A DNA stretch of 64,000 nucleotides from positions 1 to 64,000 of the forward strand of contig CAJNDS010000058.1 of assembly GCA_905221605.1 (NCBI GenBank). The letters run 5' to 3'. Under the pieces are notes generated by a model. It searched no databases. It saw only the letters and a program-made list of their open reading frames with translations, and was not told where the DNA came from. This document shows positions 23,211 to 35,225 of this stretch, one piece after another; the stretch's first letter is position 1, and every line of letters begins with the position of its first letter. Source of the DNA: Symbiodinium natans. Lineage: Eukaryota > Sar > Dinophyceae > Suessiales > Symbiodiniaceae. A program made the position numbers and the translations under genes.

Positions 23211-23355
23211 ATTGTTAGGGCGTTGATACCCTAAGGGTCCATGTACCTAAATATTGAATACTTAGGCCTTAAAGTACCTCCTATTTAGGGACTTTTGGGC
23301 CCAAGTATGTAATAATGAGGTACATGGACCCTTAGGGATTGTCAGGGCGTTGATA
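23211..23355. mobile_element. F1 MITE flanked by an 18-base direct repeat
   Basis: The F1 element 23231-23336 lies between ATTGTTAGGGCGTTGATA (23211-23228) and ATTGTCAGGGCGTTGATA (23338-23355), identical at 17 of 18 positions. This is direct evidence that F1 is an inserted sequence with a long target-site duplication. Confidence 0.8.
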
Positions 23356-25190
23356 TAGACATATGAAGCAGGGTTTATATTCCTTGTATCCCCAAAATGA
23401 AAGGACACCCAATGCATGCACTCACCAATATTGCGAAGAAACCTTATATACACTCACCAATCTTGTTTCGGGCTCCCAAAAAGGGACCGTGATTTAGAGA
23501 ACCATGGACATATGGAGGTTTCCTACACCCTGGGCCCGAAGCCCGATCTACTCAGTGGCTGCTTGGGCGGGCCGAGAGTTGGGAGGTTTACGAAAGTAGG
23601 AGACCGCGAAAAAAAAATCCCCAAATGGTAGGATCCCAGTATTCTAAGGACCCCAACGCGGCATCCCCGAATTTCGGAAACCCCTAAACCCTAAACCAGA
23701 TAAACCCTCCCTTAACGACCCTATAACCCTGATTCGGCCCGGAAAACTCCCCGAACGGAGGCCGCCCCACAACTGTACGACGTGCAGAGGGAAGCATTGT
23801 TACGAAGGCCAAGAAAGCCTCGGAATTCAAGCCTTTGTAGGGTTCAGGGTTTAGGGTTTAGGGTTTCAGGTTTAGGGTGTAGGGTTTCGGGTTTCAGTCT
23901 CTCAAGAAGAAGCACCCCGATCAATCCTGCACTGGCCGGGCGAAAAAGAAAAAGACGGAAAGAAAACCGATGACTGTTATTTGCTTAAGAACGCCCAAAA
24001 AAAGATAATCCCTGTACTACCCTTATTGGGATGAATATTTCAAGTTTTGGGGTTCTTAAGTTTTTAGCAAATTGTAGATAAAGAGCGAATATGAAGCTTG
24101 GATGTTACGCCATGAACCACCTCCTCGTGCTTGCAAGAACCCCCCCCCCCAAGGACCCAGTACCTTAACCCCTCAACAAGGAACATACCTGAATCAGGGT
24201 TAGGATTTAGGGTTTAGGGTTTAGAGGTTGCATGGTCCCTTAGTATGGGCCCTTAAAAGAGACCCCTTAAATACCCTTTAAATTTCAAGGGCGCTTCGAC
24301 TGAACTCAGATGCGAACTAGCACCATACTGCCCCCCCACCCCACCCACCAAAAAAAAAACACAACCCTACTAAACCCTAAACCCTCAACCCTAAAACCTA
24401 AATCCTAAACCCTAAACCCCAAACCCCAAACCCTAAACCCTAAACCCTAAACCCTAACCCTAAACCAAGTTACCTGAAAGCCCCATACGCCCTGAAGCCC
24501 CCCCCCCCGGCCCCAACGAGAGTCCTGGGAAGTCTCCTCGTCGCTCAGGTCCAGCTCCACCTCCCTTGAGATAGAACTGGGTTTAGGGTTTCGGGTTTGG
24601 GGTTTAGGGTTTAGGGTTTTGAACACTACAAGTTGAGGGTTTTAGTAAGGCTCTGCTACCCAGGTCGGGAGACAGCAGGGGTGATGAAGCTAAAGTTGCA
24701 TCGGGGACCTCGTGTCTAAGGGTTTAGGGTTTAGGGTTTAGGGTTTAGGGTTTAAGGTTTAGGGTTTGGGGTTTGGGGTTTAGGGTTTAGGGTTTAGGCT
24801 TCAAATGGGCTATGGGCCCTGAATATGGTCCCTTACCTCCTTTACAGGGTTCTGAAGTATGGGCCCCTAGATAAGGGTCTATAACTATATAACCTTTTAA
24901 GGGGACAAACTAAGGGACCATGCAACTACCCCCAAGAAGAGTCTAGGGTTCAAGGGCGCAAGAGGGTTCGAGACTCGGAGCTTTTTCAGGGGCTCCCAGG
25001 CCCTAAACCCTAAACCCTAAACCCTAAACCCTAAACAACCCACCAGAAGCTCTTAGAGTAGCTGTTCCCGAAACCCTGAACCCTAAAGCCTACCACCGCG
25101 GGAGGGGGGTACATGGGGCGCAAACACCAAAGCCTCGGGAGCCTGAGGGGGTCGTGGGGGGTAGTAATGAACTTTGGATGTAACCTCCCC

Positions 25191-25278
25191 TTGAGCCTGA
25201 GGACCCCTGAACCCTAAACCCTAAAACCTAAACCCCAAACCCTAAACCCGAAACCCTAAACCCTGAACCTGAAGGACC
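25191..25278. repeat. Heptamer tract with imperfect flanking repeat
   Basis: TTGAGCCTGAGGACC (25191-25205) and CTGAACCTGAAGGACC (25263-25278) flank a CCCTAAAC-type tract; they match except for two substitutions and one insertion. Weaker than the other cases. Confidence 0.45.
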
Positions 25279-27340
25279 TAGCCACACTGAGCCCAGAAAG
25301 CCCCTGGTGTCGCCACAAGCCCTGCACCCTCAACCCTAAACTCTTTTCGGGCTTGGGGTTCTAAAGGGTTATAGAAAGGGTTAAAGAGGTTGAAGGGGTT
25401 TAGGTAGGGCTTAGGGCTAGGGTTTAGGGTGTAGGGTTTATAAGGTTTAGGGTTTAGGGTTTAGGGTTTAGGGTTTAGGGTTTAGGGCTAGAGATAAGGG
25501 TCTCGGATATTGCAGCCGGCTTGCTTCTTCGGCAGCATGCCCGACACCTGACCTGGAATCACTTCATGCGTTCTTGGATTCCAGGCTCGGGGGTTTAGGG
25601 TTTAGGGTTTAGGGTTTAGGGTTTAGGGTTTAGGGTTTAGGGTTTAGGGTTTAGGGTTTAGGGGTACAGACCCTAAACCCTACACCCGACATGCCGGGAC
25701 CCCTAAGCCTTCAAAGATCTGGGCCCTAAACCCTAAACCCTAAACCTTAAACCCGAAACCCGAAACCCTAAACCCTAAACCCTAAACCCTAAACCCTAGA
25801 TACATACACGGGGGCAGGTGGCCACTGTCATCCTCTGCCCTGTCATCCTCTGTGATTTTGCTTAAGAACCACCCCAAGAAATGAAAAGCATTCTTCCTTG
25901 TAAGGGTGATTCTTCTATTTCATTTTTAAGGGGGGGGGGGGTCTTAAGGACCACCAAAAAAACATATTCTTCCCTGTAAGGGCAAAAAAAAGGGACTATT
26001 GACGTCACTTTTGCGGGCTTCTTAAGCAAATGGTAGTCCTGGGGAAGGGGGATCCTCTGGCAAGGCTGGGACTCCAGCCCCCCCCCCCCAAAAAAAAAAA
26101 AAAAAACAAGCCCTGAACCCCAAAACCTACAGCAAACTCCAGAAAGTTGGAACATGGCTTAAGGATGATTAGTGCTGGGATTACCTTTAGCATACCTTTT
26201 GCGGTATGGGGATAAGGATGCTCCAACATTTTGGAGTTTAATCCTAAACCCGAAACACCCCCAAAAACCATAAAAAACCCTAAAAACCCTAAACCCCAAA
26301 CCCTAAACCCTTTTTGGCTCAGGATTGAGGCTCACGCATAGCCCTAAAGATTTCCAGGCACACTCACTGCGCAGTTTGTGGGATTCTTCTTCAGGCCTTC
26401 GAGGATGGCCCTGAAAAACCTTCGGGTTTAGGGTTTAGGGTTTAGGGTTTAGGGTTTCGGGTTTGGTGATCTTAAACCCGAACACGGATCAAGCAAGGGC
26501 CTGCCTAGTTAAGGTTGTTCAAGGCTTTGTCTAGTTAGGGCCGAAAGAGTCCGCAGCACCGCCCAAAACCCTAAACCCTAAACCCTAAACCCTAAACCCT
26601 AAACCCTAAACCCTAAACCCTAAACCCTAAACCCTAAACCCGAATTTCACGAAAGTCAAGCGGCCAAGGTCGCAAGTGATGCTGAAGGCTCTGTAGCCCT
26701 TCCTTGCTTGCTTGCGGATCTTCGGGTGAGGGGTTCAAGGGCCTTCACCCTAAACCCTAAACCCTAAACCCTAAACCCCAAAGCCTAGGTTGGGCTTTAT
26801 CCATGAACTTCTGACTCAAGCTCTGCGTCCCTTGACTGTGAGTATGGCAGCAAGGAGTAATTCTTGTAGATTTCCTTAGCCTCAAGGAAGGAGTTGGGTT
26901 TTCGGGCTGAGGTTGAGGGTTGAGGAGCCCCAAATCCCTCTAGGGTTGAGAATTTCGGGGTTGAAGGTTTAGGTTTTAGGGTTTAGGGTTGAGTGTTTAA
27001 GGTTGAGAATCCCAGAACCCAGGGGTTGTCGCAGCTGCGGCCCCTCCTGGATACCTTTCGGTCGGGTTTACACGATTCGGGATCTCCAGCCCCAAGACCT
27101 AAACCCCGAACCCGAGATGCTCAGGGTTTAGGGTTTAGGCTTTACGGTTTGGGGTTTAGGGTCTAGGGGGAGGGCTACACAGCCCCCAGATGGCTGCAAT
27201 ACCCACGTGTTTCGAAGCTCCGGTTTAGGGTTTAGGGTTTAGCGTTTAGGGTTTAGGAACCGCAAATGCCGGGCATTGCGCTTGTGGCAAGAACACCCTT
27301 CCAAAAAAGGTGAACCCAAACCCCCCAATCCCTGAGCAAC

Positions 27341-27540
27341 CAGGTACCTATGTAGTATGTACTTGGGCCCTAAAGCCACTATATAGGAACCTTGTAAGCC
27401 TCAAGTATATACTATAGAGGTAATATAGGGGGCTGAATAATTAGAATAAGGTTTCGGGGGCTATTATAGTAGAATTACAAAGGGACCATAAGGGAATATT
27501 CTTAGTAATTATTCCAGCCTCTGTATTACATGGACCCTTA
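27341..27540. mobile_element. Nested insertion: F9 element inside an F1 element
   Basis: The F1 left arm (from CAGGTACCTATGTAG, 27341) continues to AGAGGTA, is broken by a 104-base F9 element (27423-27526) with inverted ends ATATAGGGGGCTGAATAATT and AATTATTCCAGCCTCTGTAT, and resumes with TACATGGACCCTTA. A TA dinucleotide is present on both sides of the insert, the target duplication known for Tc1/mariner-type elements. The assignment to that superfamily is inference. Confidence 0.7.
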
Positions 27541-28606
27541 CCCTAAACCCTAAACCCTAAACCCTAAACCCGAAACCCTAGACCCTAAACCCTAAACCCT
27601 AAACCCTAAACCCTTACTGTCGGGCAATACCTCTGGCTAGCGGCTCTTCGTCTGACTGCTGGCGCATCATCGCTTCGACGACGGTGCTGGGTAACAGGAG
27701 GCCACGACTGGCCCCAGCTTGAGCAGCAGCACTTTTGAAGGACAGTTTAGGATTTAGGGTTTATAGGGTTATAGGGTTATAGGGTTATAGGGGTATAGGG
27801 TTATAGGGTTTAGGGTTTAGGGTTTAGGGTTTAGGGTTTAGGGTTTAGGGTTTAGGGTTTAGGTTTCGGGTTTAGGATTTAGGGTTTAGGGTTTAGGGTT
27901 TAGAGATGAAAAAAGAGGCCTTAAGAATTAGAATAAGGATTCGGAGGTTGTTCTGGTTTTTCCTTCGCAATTCATCCGTCACCTCTATTAGGCTTTGGCA
28001 ACTTGTCCTCGGGCCTCCGAGTCTTAAAACCCTAAACCCTAAACCCTAAACCCTAAACCCTAAACCCTAAACCCTAAACCCTAACTTCTACCATAAGGGA
28101 CTAGGGCTTCCAGTACCTGAACCAACCCCTAAGCTCAGGGGGCAGGGGTCTAGACAGGAAGCAAGGCTCCAAGTCCAACAACCCCCGCTCCACAATCTCT
28201 ACGCCCATGTACGGGAATACACGATAATATACGTATGCTGTATATACGAGAATACACAGCATAGAGCAACACGTCATATAAGCAGTATATGGTAGCATGC
28301 ATATATATATATAGATAGATAGATAGATCGGTAGATAGATAGATTGATATAGATATGCACCTATGATGAAACAAACGAAGATTCGCGGGAGAGCGGGGAA
28401 GCCCTCAACCCTGACCGTAAAACCAGCGCTAAGCCCTAGGCCCTAAACCTGGGGGTTGCGGGGGCGCACCGTCAACCCTAAACTACTCAACGCAACCCTC
28501 AAGCTGGAAGCCTGAACCTAAACTCTGCAGGGTTTAGGCTTTAGGGTTTGGGGCTTGGGGTTTGGGGCTTACGGTAGGGAGAGGGGGCGGGAGTACCAGC
28601 CGCATA

Positions 28607-28740
28607 CTTGGAGGTTCATGGTACTGATCAGCCAATTATGACTGTACGTATAGGCCACTTATAAGCCCCCTTAACTGCCGTTATAAGTACAGTTTTAAGT
28701 ACAGCTATAATGGGTTAATACGTACCATGACGCCCCCAAG
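28607..28740. mobile_element. MITE-like element, family F8
   Basis: Ends CTTGGAGGTTCATGGTAC and GTACCATGACGCCCCCAAG are inverted; the interior has complementary GTACGTATAGG/AGTACAG motifs. It matches the copy at 8711-8859. Confidence 0.6.
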
Positions 28741-29656
28741 TGAGAGCTTCGGGTCTAAGTGTAGGGTTACAGGGAACCAACAAGAACGACATAAATTGTT
28801 CAAGAAGAGTGTCGTTTTGATTCAAGCTTTGGATCTGTACAGGTTTAAGGGGAGGGGGAGTCAAAAACAGTAAACATCGCTCAAAGCTAGTGCTTGACAA
28901 CTTCGTTTGGCATGTACAGTTTAGGCTGAAGGTTTCCTTATAGATCCCTCCCCAACCCCCCGCGCCCCCCCCCCCCGCCCCCAAAAACAAAATAATAATA
29001 ATAATAAATAAATAAATAAAAACAAACCCTAAGCTCTAAACATGAGCCCCTAAAAACCCGAAACCCCTCACGCCTACAACCCCAAACTCTGTCAAATGAA
29101 ACAAAAGGTCGATGGCCAAACATCCTTGCACAGCACCTTTTTTTTTCCGCTGCTTCGCAGGTCCAACCCCTGAAAGGAAAATTTCAGGGCTTAGGCTTTA
29201 GGATAAGCCCGTAACCGTCCGTGATCCCTGAACCCTAAACCCGACTATAGTGGCTATGACCCAAGAATCCAAAAGCCCTACATGATGCTTTTCCTTTCAG
29301 GGGGGCTGGCTATGTCACCACGGGACTACAGCCCTCTAAGCTTCAGGAGTTTTAGCGAACAATGATCACATGAACCCTACACACCAATTGCCCAACTGTT
29401 GGTGGCCCAACTTCTAAAACGCCGAACCCTAAACCCTAAAGCCTAAAATCCTTTGAGGGGCTTCCCGGAAAGCTTAGCCTTTGGATGAAACCCTAAACCC
29501 TAGGTACACAAAGATAGTACGCAAAGAGGCTACCCACTCGCACCGACGCCCCCGAAACCCTGAACCCTTGCCCTAAGCTCTAGAACCCTTACCCTGGAGC
29601 TCTAAATCGGTAGCCGACACCCGAAACCCTAAGTTTAGGGCTAGACTTCAACCTAC

Positions 29657-31030
29657 AAGCCAACCCTTTGAAGTAGAGTCTTTGAGAGGCATTTTTGCAG
29701 GGACACCCTAAGCCCTAAACCCTAACCCTAAACCCTAAACCCTAAACCCTAAACCATACTTGAGGTCTTAAGGCAACGGTGCAAGGTAGTCGTCCATGGT
29801 GAGTTCGCTCGGATGCTTGCGTCGCCTCCAAGGGGTGTTAGGACTTCTTGGGCCTAAGTATTCAATATTTAGGTACATGGACCCTTAGACCAACTACTTG
29901 GCCGACAACCTGCCACGCCAGGCCTCTCCCGCCGCAGGTGTTCCTTGAGCTGCCTCTCCTGGCGCTCGCGAGCGCGCTGCTCCTGCGGTGCTGATGTCAT
30001 AGGCATATAACTTGGGATGTTCCCCCTTATACTAACACTCCTTAATTGGGACCCTAAACCCCAAACCCCAAACCCCAAACCCTAAACCCTAAACCCTAAA
30101 CCCTAAACCCCAAACCCCAAACCCCCCACCCCAAACCCTAAACCCTAAACCCTAAACCCTAAACCCTAAACCCTAAACCCTAAACCCTAAACCCTAAACC
30201 CTAAACCCTCAACCCTAAACCCTAAACCCTAAACCCTAAACCCTAAACCCTAAACCCTCCTTCTCCCGGAGTCGGCTTGACACGCAGGCGCGCTGCCGCT
30301 GCAGGCGCGCGGCCCGGGCCGTGGCTTTGGCGGCGAAGCGCCGGTCCTTCTGGCGCCGGCGCTCCTGGACCCTTAAGGTTTGGGGTGTAGGGTTTAGGGT
30401 TTAGGGTTCAGGGTTTAGGGTTTAGGGTTTAGGGTTTAGGGCGGGATCCTTAATTTGGGTCCCTTGGTATGTAGCCTTTTTTTACACTATACATAACCTA
30501 TTTCAGGGGGATACTTGGGGTATCGTTAGGGATACTTTACGGTGTTCCTAAACCCTAAACCCTAAACCATCCTCCTTCGCCAGGCGAGCACGCCACAACT
30601 GCAGCAGTCGCTTCAGTTGGGCAAGCACGCGCTGCTGCCCCGTCTGCCACTTCAGCTGCCGTTTGTGCAGCCTGGTGTGGGGTTTAGGAATTAGGGTTAG
30701 GGTTTAGGGTTGAGGGTTTAGGGTTTAATTAGGGTTCAGGGTTCAGGGTTTAGGGTTCAGGGGTTTAGGGTTTTAGAGTTGAGGGTCGGGATGTTCCCTT
30801 ATACTACCAGCTCCTTAGTGGGGATTCGAGTACCCCCTAGTACAATCCCTATGAAGGACTGTTCGTATAAGGGGGAACATGCCTGGTGTGGGGACTGAGG
30901 ATTTCCGGGAATACCGAGTTTTTATTCCAGCTGGTATGCAGCTTTGTTTCCGGGACCCCAACTTCACCGCAGGCGGCATTCAATACCCTAGCTTCACTAA
31001 ACGAAAAGCCTGGCTCTGTCACAGCGGCTT
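29657..31030 (-). CDS. Candidate multi-exon gene X, coiled-coil-rich protein
   Basis: Minus-strand islands: 31030-30883, 30671-30568, 30371-30256, 30010-29883, 29843-29755 and 29707-29657. Phase agrees between exons 1 and 2 and along 4-5-6, but not at 2-3 or 3-4, so a small exon may be missing or a frame wrong. Islands 2-4 read HKRQLKWQTGQQRVLAQLKR, VQERRRQKDRRFAAKATARA and PQEQRARERQERQLKEHLRR, all Arg/Lys/Gln/Glu-rich and typical of long coiled coil. Island 6 reads GVPAKMPLKDSTSKGWL before a GTAGGT donor. Between exons 4 and 5 the intron would be a 39-base truncated F1 element. Exon 1 is also fully open on the plus strand with a credible sequence (DFREYRVFIPAGMQLCF), so strand is favoured, not proven. 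Further weak islands lie downstream, near 29300-29480. Confidence 0.35.
30056..30259 (-). repeat. Long CCCTAAA tract
   Basis: About 200 bases of CCCTAAA with some CCCCAAA units, among the longest tracts in the window. It fills the gap between two exon-like islands of candidate gene X. Confidence 0.95.
30670..30893. repeat. Heptamer tract plus F2 element between perfect 13-base direct repeats
   Basis: GCCTGGTGTGGGG occurs at 30670-30682 and again at 30881-30893. Between them are 198 bases: first degenerate TTTAGGG repeats, then an F2 MITE-like element (from about 30788). Deleting the insert and one repeat joins the two flanking islands into one stretch that stays open on both strands. This is the strongest single case of a composite insertion, and in candidate gene X it coincides with an intron whose flanking phases agree. 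Confidence 0.8.
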
Positions 31031-31717
31031 CTGGTTTAGGATTTAAGGTTTAGATTTTAGGGTATGTATAGCACGCAAGGGGCCAAAAAAGCTGGCTGAG
31101 GGCCAAGTATTCCCCTCTTACGGTACTTACGTAGACCCTGAAACCCCTATATCCGAAAAGACACCGAAGCCCACATTAGCCTTTCTCAGAAGCAGGGGCA
31201 CCCCGAAATCTACCCCAAAATACGCCAGCCGTTACTATACAAGAACCACCAAAAAAAGCACCCCTATTTTCGAAGCCACCCACTCCTCACAGATATAGCT
31301 AATATAGAAAATGCCTGCAGATCCGAAAGGTGAACCCCAAAACCCTGCGCGCTTTAAAACCCTAAACCCCGAGCCCTGAGCCCTGAACCCCAAAACGACA
31401 GGCTTGAAGACCTGAACGCTCGTCAAAACGACTCAAGCTACGTACCCCCCCCCCCTTTCCTGGTGCTGTGAGCCCTAAACTCGAAACACGCAACCCTAAA
31501 CCCTAAACCCCACACCCGAGCCCCTCAACCCTAAACCCTAAAGCCGACCAAACCCCACCTGAAGAACCCAGAACCTACTTTGTCGCAGGCTCTTCTTATA
31601 AAAGCCCTGGTAGGATGCCGGGGTAGCCTACAAACAAGGTAGGTGTTGGGCTGTTCGTAGTTCAGGTGAGGTTCTCTAAAGCCTTGATACGCCCCTTACC
31701 CCCTGGCTCTTAGTACA

Positions 31718-31755
31718 AGTAGGGAATGAGGGAACTGAGGGCCCCATATATACAC

Positions 31756-31789
<34 letters not shown>

Positions 31790-31835
31790 CCTTTAAGGGA
31801 TTCTGTAGGGCCCCACTCCCTCATTCCCTACCAAG
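31718..31835. mobile_element. MITE-like element, family F7
   Basis: AGTAGGGAATGAGGGA and TCCCTCATTCCCTACC are inverted ends around (TA)n and CCCTTTAAGGGATT. Minus strand: GTAGGGAATG at its edge would serve as the donor of the adjoining exon-like island 31832-31947. Confidence 0.65.
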
Positions 31836-31947
31836 AGCCAGCCAGCTTACCCTGGTCACCTTCTGGGATCTTCCCAAGCCATGGCCCGGCGTTCTGCCTT
31901 CCAGGGCCTTTCAGGTACCACATGCCACCCAGGAAGTCTGCGATTTG
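31832..31947 (-). CDS. Exon-like island, unknown protein
   Basis: A minus-strand open stretch of 38 codons ending at a GTAGGG donor within the F7 element. It includes ADFLGGMWYLKGPGRQNAGP and WLGKIPEGDQGKLAGS, a balanced sequence rich in Gly and Trp. The 5' side follows ACAGTAAG and a 27-base C run. No family recognised. The next island toward gene X (31560-31690) is open in one frame but does not join in phase. Confidence 0.33.
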
Positions 31948-34900
31948 CTTACTGTAGTTTAGATTAAGACCCCCCCCCCCCCCCCCCCCCCCCCCCTCCC
32001 CCAACAAAAAAAAAAACACTCGCTAGGTTACCCTTGTAAGGAAGTCATGTTATGTTTTTTGTTTTTTTTTGGGGGGGGGGGGGTTCTTAAGCAAATTCGT
32101 AGAGTTCTTAAGGGAGGGGGGTTCATGGGGAACATTTAAGTTACATACCCCCCCCCCCCCCGAAACCCCCCATACTGAAGAACCCGAAAGAAGAAGGGTT
32201 TAGGGGCTTGTTTTTTTGGGGGGGTTGGAGGGGGGGGGGGCTAAACCCGAGTCCCTCTGAGCCCGATAAACCGAAGCCCAAAGCGAGTCTTCCTTCGTGC
32301 TCAGCGTTATAAGACGAGGGCCTCCCCCCCCTCCCCCAAATCCTAAACCCTAAACCCTAAACCCTAAACCCTAACCCCCCCCCCCCCTCCCAAGAAAAAA
32401 AAGAAAGAAAGCAAAACAACCCTACAGCCCCAATTCACGAGAGCACACCAGCGACCGCCATCATGGGGCTTAGTAAAGCCCTTAAGAGCAGGTACGGGTG
32501 ACCTGTCAAGAGGCCAAAACCCTGAAACTCAGCAAAACCCCAAACCCCTAAAACTCCAAATCCTCAGAGTTCCTAGAGAGCCCTAACAAGTCGAGCCCCT
32601 GACACCCATAATGCCTGGAGTCCCTGAACAAAAAACACGAAACCCCGCAAACCCTTTCCTGAACTCCACGGGGCCTTGCGGGCTTTGGCAGGCATGGGGC
32701 CGGTGGTGGGCGTGGCAAACGGCCGAAACCTCATAGAAGACTGTGCAAAGCGAGGGTGCAGGGTTTAGGGTTTAGGGTTTAAAGTTTAGGGTTCAGGGTT
32801 TCAGATGCTACAGGTTTTTGAAGACTTTGGCTTGTCAACCAACTTTTGGGGGGACTCCGTTTTCATTGAAGGCCTGTTTGGTTCCTCCGAGTCACGCTCC
32901 TCTCTGGCCATGCGCTTGTTCTCCCAGTGCTGACAACACCGCAAGCGATGCTCCTGCGTGCATGGGTTATCCCCCCCCCCCCCCCCAGGTTTTGCAGGGT
33001 TTAGGGTTTAGGGTTTAGGGTTTAGGGTTTAGGGTTAGGGCTACCCCCCTAGGTTCCAACCATAATTAAGGCTATTTAGGGAGACTGAAGCCTAATCAAG
33101 GTCCTTTAAGGGGGGAACCTGGGCGGGGGGGGCCCTAAACCCTAAACCCTAAACCCTAAACCCTAAACCCTAAACCCTAAACCCTAAACCCTAAACCCTA
33201 AACCCTAAACCCTAAACCCTAAACCCTATAGACAGGGGCAGTAGGGGAACCCTTGATGCGCTAGTGCTCGGCGGTCCTTACAAGACTTGGGGTTGAGATG
33301 TATTTGCTGCTATCCTGGTCCTTGAGCCCCCGGCTTAGGGTTTAGGGTTTAGGGTTTAGGGTTTAGGGTTTAGGGTTTAGGGTTTAGGGTTTAGGCTTTA
33401 GAGTTTAGGGTTTAGGGTTTAGGGTTTAGGGTTTAGGGTTTAGGGTAACTCAAAACCCCACAAACCCCTAAAACCTGACAGGGACACCCCTAAGTTGTTT
33501 TTTCTGGCCGTTTTACTGTGCCCAAGTATATATGCTCAGGGACTCAGAACACAGCTTCCCACATGTTGGGTCGTCTAACCCCCCAAAACCCCCAAAGCCC
33601 TAGACCCAACCTAGGCTTTAGGGTTTAAGGTTAGGCTGTAGGGTTCAGGGTTCAGGGTTTAGGCTTTATAGGGCTTAGGCCGAGGACCCAACGACCGTGA
33701 CACCAACACCGGGCAGGCCGAGGACCCCTAAACCCTAAACCCTAAACCCTAAACCCTAAACCCTAAACCCTAAACCCTAAACCCTAAACCCTAAACCCTG
33801 GAGTTTACTGTAAAGAAGCCCACCCTGCGAAGATGGCACCCAGCCCTCCACCTCTGCTAAAGACCTATGCCCAGACCCAAAATCTCTAACAGCCCTTCAG
33901 CCTCAATTCGCCCCTGAGCTTTGCTCATTTAGGGTTTAATGGGAGCTAAGGGTTTAGGGTCAGGGTTTAGGGTTTCGGGTTTAGGGTTGAGGGCTGAGGG
34001 CTTGGGGTTTAGGCTGCTTCTCTAAAAAAACAGCAAGCAGCTGAATTGAAACAGCAGGTTCAAGAGCCCCTCCTAAGCATGAATATTGGGAGCCCAGAAG
34101 CCTGCAAGTGGAGAAGTATATTAAGTACCCCCAAACCCTAAACCCTGAACCCTGAACCCTAAACCCTAAACCCCGGAAGCCTCACGAAGCACTTCGGCGC
34201 GCCTCATTGGAAGTATACAGTGCTTGCAGTCTGTCCAATACCTTGGGAGCTGGTTGCAAAGAAGGCCTTCGGGTTTCGGCCTAAAAAACCTTAAGAACCC
34301 TCAACGCTCTTCAAAGCCCTTTGAACCTTTTACCCTCAACCCTAGACTCCTAACCCCTGAAGACCCTTCATACAAAATCGACCCTAAATCCAACACCCTA
34401 AATCCCAAAGTTCAAAGCCCAAAGCCCCAAGCAAGATGCAACCCTAAATTTCAAAATCCCTAAACCCAACGCCCTAAGCCCCAACTCCTACTATTCAAGC
34501 AAGACGCCGTGGCTCTCTCCAAGCCCGTCCCCTCACAGATCTCCGCGTAGAGGTCGCGGAAGAGATGCCACCTAGGTTGGCTTTTCTTACTGTTGCTTAG
34601 TAGGGAATGAGGGAATGAGGTACCCTAGATAATCCCTTAAGGGTATATATATATATATAGGGGGGTCTAGGATACCTCATTCCCTCATTCCGTACAAACC
34701 AACTGTAAGCTCTTGGGTGCAGGGCCTTTAGGGGGGGGGGGGGGTTTAGGGTTTAGGGTTTATAGGGTTTGTAGGGTTTGTAGTGTTTGGGGTTTACAGT
34801 TGTTTAGGGCGCAAACCCTAAACTAAAATACTGTAGTCCTGAACACACTGCTGGATGGGCATATCTGTGACTGTTTGAATCTATGCATGAATTTTGGGCA

Positions 34901-35225
34901 ACGTCCCATAAGGACTTGACATGTCAAAGGAAAGGAAAGGAAAGTCCTGAACATGATCCGCTTAAAGCAAGTAAAACAACCCGTATCACACCCCAAGGCC
35001 CTAGCCCACATAGCCTTTCAATGTGGAACCCTAGGTTCAACTCCAAACGGCCCAAAAAACCTACAGCCTGAGGCACGCCAAGAGGACTTGTTCCCAAAGT
35101 ACCACCTAAACCCTAAACCCTAACCCTAACCCCTAACCCCTAAACCCTAACCCTAAACCCTAAACCCTAAACAAAAAAACCCAAACCCCAAACCCTAAAC
35201 CCTAAACCCTAAACCCTAAACCTAC
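31948..35225. repeat. Heptamer mosaic with homopolymers and short elements
   Basis: C runs at 31970-31996 (27 C), 32151-32161, 32376-32387 and 32971-32986. G/T-rich F11 fragment at 32028-32110. Long heptamer tracts at 33000-33035, 33135-33230, 33333-33447 and 33725-33798. F12 at 33043-33130, F7 at 34601-34694. An island at 34520-34580 reads WHLFRDLYAEICEGTG on the minus strand and could be an exon; another at 34180-34290 is open in several frames. No complete gene is recognised. Confidence 0.55.
34937..35012 (+). CDS. Repeated coding-like module, copy d
   Basis: Plus strand, frame giving SPEHDPLKASKTTRITPQGP. This copy is uninterrupted between the two conserved parts (DPLK and PQGP). Compared with copies near 37675, 40045 and 62050, differences in the conserved parts fall largely at third codon positions of this frame, a sign of past coding. 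The function is unknown. Confidence 0.4.

Larger units (their letters stand above)
22995..29656. repeat. Heptamer mosaic between the satellite and the 30-kb gene region
   Basis: Heptamer tracts are especially dense at 24360-24465, 24720-24800, 25430-25490, 25590-25665, 25725-25795, 26430-26462, 26560-26645, 27540-27615, 27760-27905 and 28025-28085. MITE-like elements: F1 at 23231-23336; F5 at 24231-24300 and 24827-24931; F11 at 23975-24085 and 25857-26040; a nested F1/F9 at 27341-27540; F8 at 28607-28740. Unique islands (for example 23380-23640, 27615-27745 and 29290-29430) are exon-like in size, but I could not fix strand or frame. TATA/GATA microsatellites lie at 28295-28345. Confidence 0.6.

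Noticed and set aside
33674-33729. GGCCGAGGACCC direct repeat as an insertion duplication
   Set aside because: The heptamer tracts lie outside, not between, the two copies; it is a plain short duplication.
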